Assembly (NCBI RefSeq): GCF_003474435.1
Contig: NZ_QRNF01000057.1
Span: forward strand, 1-16,202
Reading direction: 5' to 3'
Source of the DNA: Ruminococcus sp. AF46-10NS
Lineage (GTDB): Bacteria; Bacillota; Clostridia; Lachnospirales; Lachnospiraceae
Length of the DNA: 16,202 nucleotides
Made by a program: the position numbers and the translations under genes. Shown one piece after another: positions 14,573 through 16,202 of the stretch (positions are counted from its first letter, which is position 1; every line of letters begins with the position of its first letter). The notes under the pieces were generated by a model. That model saw nothing but the letters and a program-made list of their open reading frames with translations, did no database searches and was not told the origin of the DNA.

Positions 14573-15115
14573 TTACGGATTTAAGAAAAACCAAAATTCA
14601 TGTCCCTGGCATACAATATAGCGCTCCAGCCATTCATTAAAAGGAAGGTTAAAACGATCGGTATCAGGAGCTGGATAACATAAATAATCTTCTCTACCTT
14701 CTGATACAGCTTGTAAATCCATGGTTATATCACCTATATCTTGCAGAAAAAGAACGGGAAGATGATAGGTGAATTCTGGATCAGATAAAATGGGTGTATT
14801 ATTCCAAACCTCTTTTTGATTAAGAGCTTCTTTTAAAGAGTAGATGGTACAGCTGACCAGAGAACTACCCTCTTCTCCGCAAAAAAGCTCCATTCCATTT
14901 GAACAAGATAAAAAGGCTTTATAAGAAGCGGGAAGTTTCATGTTGGGAAAGTATTTTTCAAATAACTGAAATTCTTCGGAGGATACAGGTGGGTAAAATT
15001 TATGAGTTACTTTTATAGGCTCATCACCTAAATGCCATTGATAGACCCAACCATTATTATCCATCTCATATTTTAAATTTTTGAAAATTCTGTGTATTGC
15101 ATTTACATCTTCCAT
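14573..15115 (-). CDS. SUKH (SMI1/KNR4) family immunity protein
   Basis: A 180-aa cytoplasmic protein; ATG at 15115-15113 follows AAGGAGAG (plus-strand 15124-15131) by eight bases. It has the SMI1/KNR4 pattern: a polar start, PPVSSEEFQLFEKYFPNMKLPASYKAFLSCSNGMELF (about 43-80; LPxxYxxFLxxxNG is the signature), and a later LPVLFLQDIGDIT strand, with C-terminal FNLPFNEWLERYI. SUKH proteins bind and neutralise nuclease-type toxins of polymorphic toxin systems. It starts 14 bases after the end of the HNH toxin frame; the toxin stop codon touches the ribosome binding site. That is the standard toxin-then-immunity order. The frame is intact, so immunity seems kept although the toxin is broken. Confidence 0.88.
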   Translation of the reverse strand: MEDVNAIHRIFKNLKYEMDNNGWVYQWHLGDEPIKVTHKFYPPVSSEEFQLFEKYFPNMKLPASYKAFLSCSNGMELFCGEEGSSLVSCTIYSLKEALNQKEVWNNTPILSDPEFTYHLPVLFLQDIGDITMDLQAVSEGREDYLCYPAPDTDRFNLPFNEWLERYIVCQGHEFWFFLNP

Positions 15116-15129
15116 TATGTACTCTCTCC

Positions 15130-15999
15130 TTAATAATTTCTAAACCAAGAAGTTATTGCTCTATGGCTTTCGGTTTTGACGGGCATTAAATTATTAAAAT
15201 CATTTAATGCACCTCCATATTGTCTTGGGCGTATATGATGAATTTGAACACTTGACTAGAAGGAAGAAGGCTGTTTTCCATATTTTTCTTCATATTGTTT
15301 TATATACTTTGATCTTCCATTCCATGTAGGAGATTTCGCAAGCTTTTTCCAAGTGGTGCTAATTGTAGATTCAGCATCTTTTTTAGATACGGGATCAACA
15401 TATTGAGGGAAGATTTGTCCTTTTTTATTTGTTAAAATAGGAGTTATTTGTCCGTTTGCACCAGGATTAGAAGTGCCATCAGCCATAACCGCGTTAAAGG
15501 AAGTATTTAATTTCCAAAACATTGTATTAGCAGCGGTAGTAACATATTTAACCTGTCCCTTTCTTATTTCACTACTTTTAAAAGTTACAGTTCCTAAATT
15601 TGTATTAGCTGTTACTTGTTTTATATTGGATCCATGACGTAGTGTGAAATGAACAGTGAGAACTTTAGGTTTTTCTCCAATCATAGAGTCTATAACAAAA
15701 CCATAACGTAATTTTCCGTCAACATAAAGATAATTAGTATGATATGTAAACTCACCGACAACTTCCTGTTCTCTGGAAGCTAAAGAAGAGGCATTTTTTC
15801 TATTATGAAGATTTACAGAGTCAGTGCTTAAAGATGTAGCATTTAAAGATAATCCCTCTTCATCATGTAATGAGGATATTTTTATATCAGATTGAGTAAT
15901 ATTTTGATTTGAGGCAAAAACACTAAAATTGACGCTTAATATCAATGTAAGCGATAACATCCACATGAGTATTATTCTTAATTTGTTTTTTTTACGCAT
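15130..15999 (-). pseudogene. secreted HNH-nuclease toxin interrupted by an in-frame amber codon
   Basis: The gene starts at ATG 15999-15997 (minus), five bases after CGGGAGGA (16005-16012). A Sec signal peptide (basic MRKKNKLR, hydrophobic core, cleavage site near VFA-SNQ, about residue 30) is followed by a beta-rich region (about 75-185) and a linker (TWKKLAKSPTWNGRSKYIKQ). Reading stops at TAG 15258-15256 (codon 248). The same frame then continues for 41 codons to TAA 15132-15130 and encodes SSVQIHHIRPRQYGGALNDF, then NNLMPVKTESHRAITSWFRN and Y. This is an HNH nuclease core: H254/H255, N270, H279, W285. The catalytic end is therefore coded but cut off by one nonsense codon. Without it the protein would be 289 aa. 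Either the toxin is dead or the codon is read through; the first is likelier. Confidence 0.85.
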
Positions 16000-16060
16000 A
16001 GTTGTCCTCCCGAAAAATATTTAGCTGTCAAATTAGCGCTTTGTTCAACAACGGAGAGCA

Positions 16061-16088
16061 ATTATAGCACGTTTTATGTTTTTTTCAA
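16061..16088 (-). promoter_or_regulatory. sigma-A promoter for the toxin-immunity operon
   Basis: On the minus strand a perfect TATAAT (plus-strand ATTATA 16061-16066) lies 16 bases from TTGAAA (plus-strand TTTCAA 16083-16088). It should start transcription near 16053 and drive the HNH toxin gene and the SUKH gene. The remaining 16089-16202 shows no supportable gene. Confidence 0.65.
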
Positions 16089-16202
16089 TAGTTTTTTGCG
16101 CATTTATAAGATTTGTATAGAGATTATTATGAAAAAACATAATATCACTAGAAAAGTAGTTACAGTAAGAATTGAGTAATTGAACCCAAAAGAGTGTATT
16201 TG

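Noticed and set aside
16129..16179. 16-codon plus-strand frame near the window end
   Set aside because: It is very short, with no ribosome binding site or homology; not supportable as a gene.
1..16202. CRISPR array, tRNA or rRNA genes
   Set aside because: I saw no regularly spaced repeats, cloverleaf-like sequence or conserved ribosomal RNA segments; the intergenic repeats at 5222-8197 are separated by whole genes and not by spacers.

Overview
The window looks like an accessory region of a Gram-positive gut anaerobe, most likely a Lachnospiraceae-type Clostridia. The grounds are strong AGGAGG-type ribosome binding sites, low to moderate GC, and protein families (large serine recombinase, SymE-like, DUF6440-like, DUF6034-like lipoprotein, SUKH immunity) that I know mainly from that group. 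This is recognition from memory, not a database result.

Region 1 (1-3251) looks like the end of an integrated mobile element. It holds a 41-aa ORF, a promoter-driven structured small RNA followed at once by an Abi_2/AbiF-type HEPN protein (a candidate RNA-antitoxin/HEPN-toxin pair), a strong terminator, and a 584-aa large serine recombinase with its own terminator. Region 2 (3293-4947) is wreckage. An intact SymE-like gene is followed by only the first 53 codons of a ParA ATPase. That gene is joined at about 3777-3783 to a 5'-truncated phage tail tube gene, then a tail assembly chaperone gene with two single-base frameshifts, which still keeps a classic A AAA AAC slippery heptamer and its -1 frame extension.

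Region 3 (4962-8829) starts at a clean promoter (GTGACA-N17-TATAAT). It is an AT-rich run of small and membrane-associated genes: DUF6440-like, zinc-ribbon membrane protein, two tiny membrane proteins, an XRE regulator with a membrane domain, an AAA/ABC-type ATPase, and a CPBP protease gene broken by two frameshifts. Related leader-like repeats (core AAAATCGGGATT) follow several of the genes, which suggests modular gain of genes.

Region 4 (9000-12479) is a higher-GC two-component system (OmpR-type regulator and histidine kinase, 2 bp apart) followed by a lipoprotein gene. A TTTACA-N5-TTTACA direct repeat and a strong terminator hairpin lie between kinase and lipoprotein. Region 5 (12538-14331) is a 597-aa protein ending in an RNxxxHG HEPN-like motif (DUF4209-like). 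It is separated by a bidirectional terminator from a convergent toxin-immunity locus (14573-16088, minus strand): a Sec-secreted protein whose C-terminal HNH nuclease segment is cut off by one in-frame amber codon, followed by an intact SUKH (SMI1/KNR4) immunity gene. The toxin stop is 14 nt from the immunity start and overlaps its ribosome binding site.

Overall this is a patchwork of defence or conflict modules (RNA/HEPN Abi, SymE, DUF4209 HEPN, HNH-SUKH) and mobile-element debris. The two best leads are the RNA-AbiF module at 180-1242 and the amber-interrupted HNH toxin with intact immunity gene at 14573-15999.
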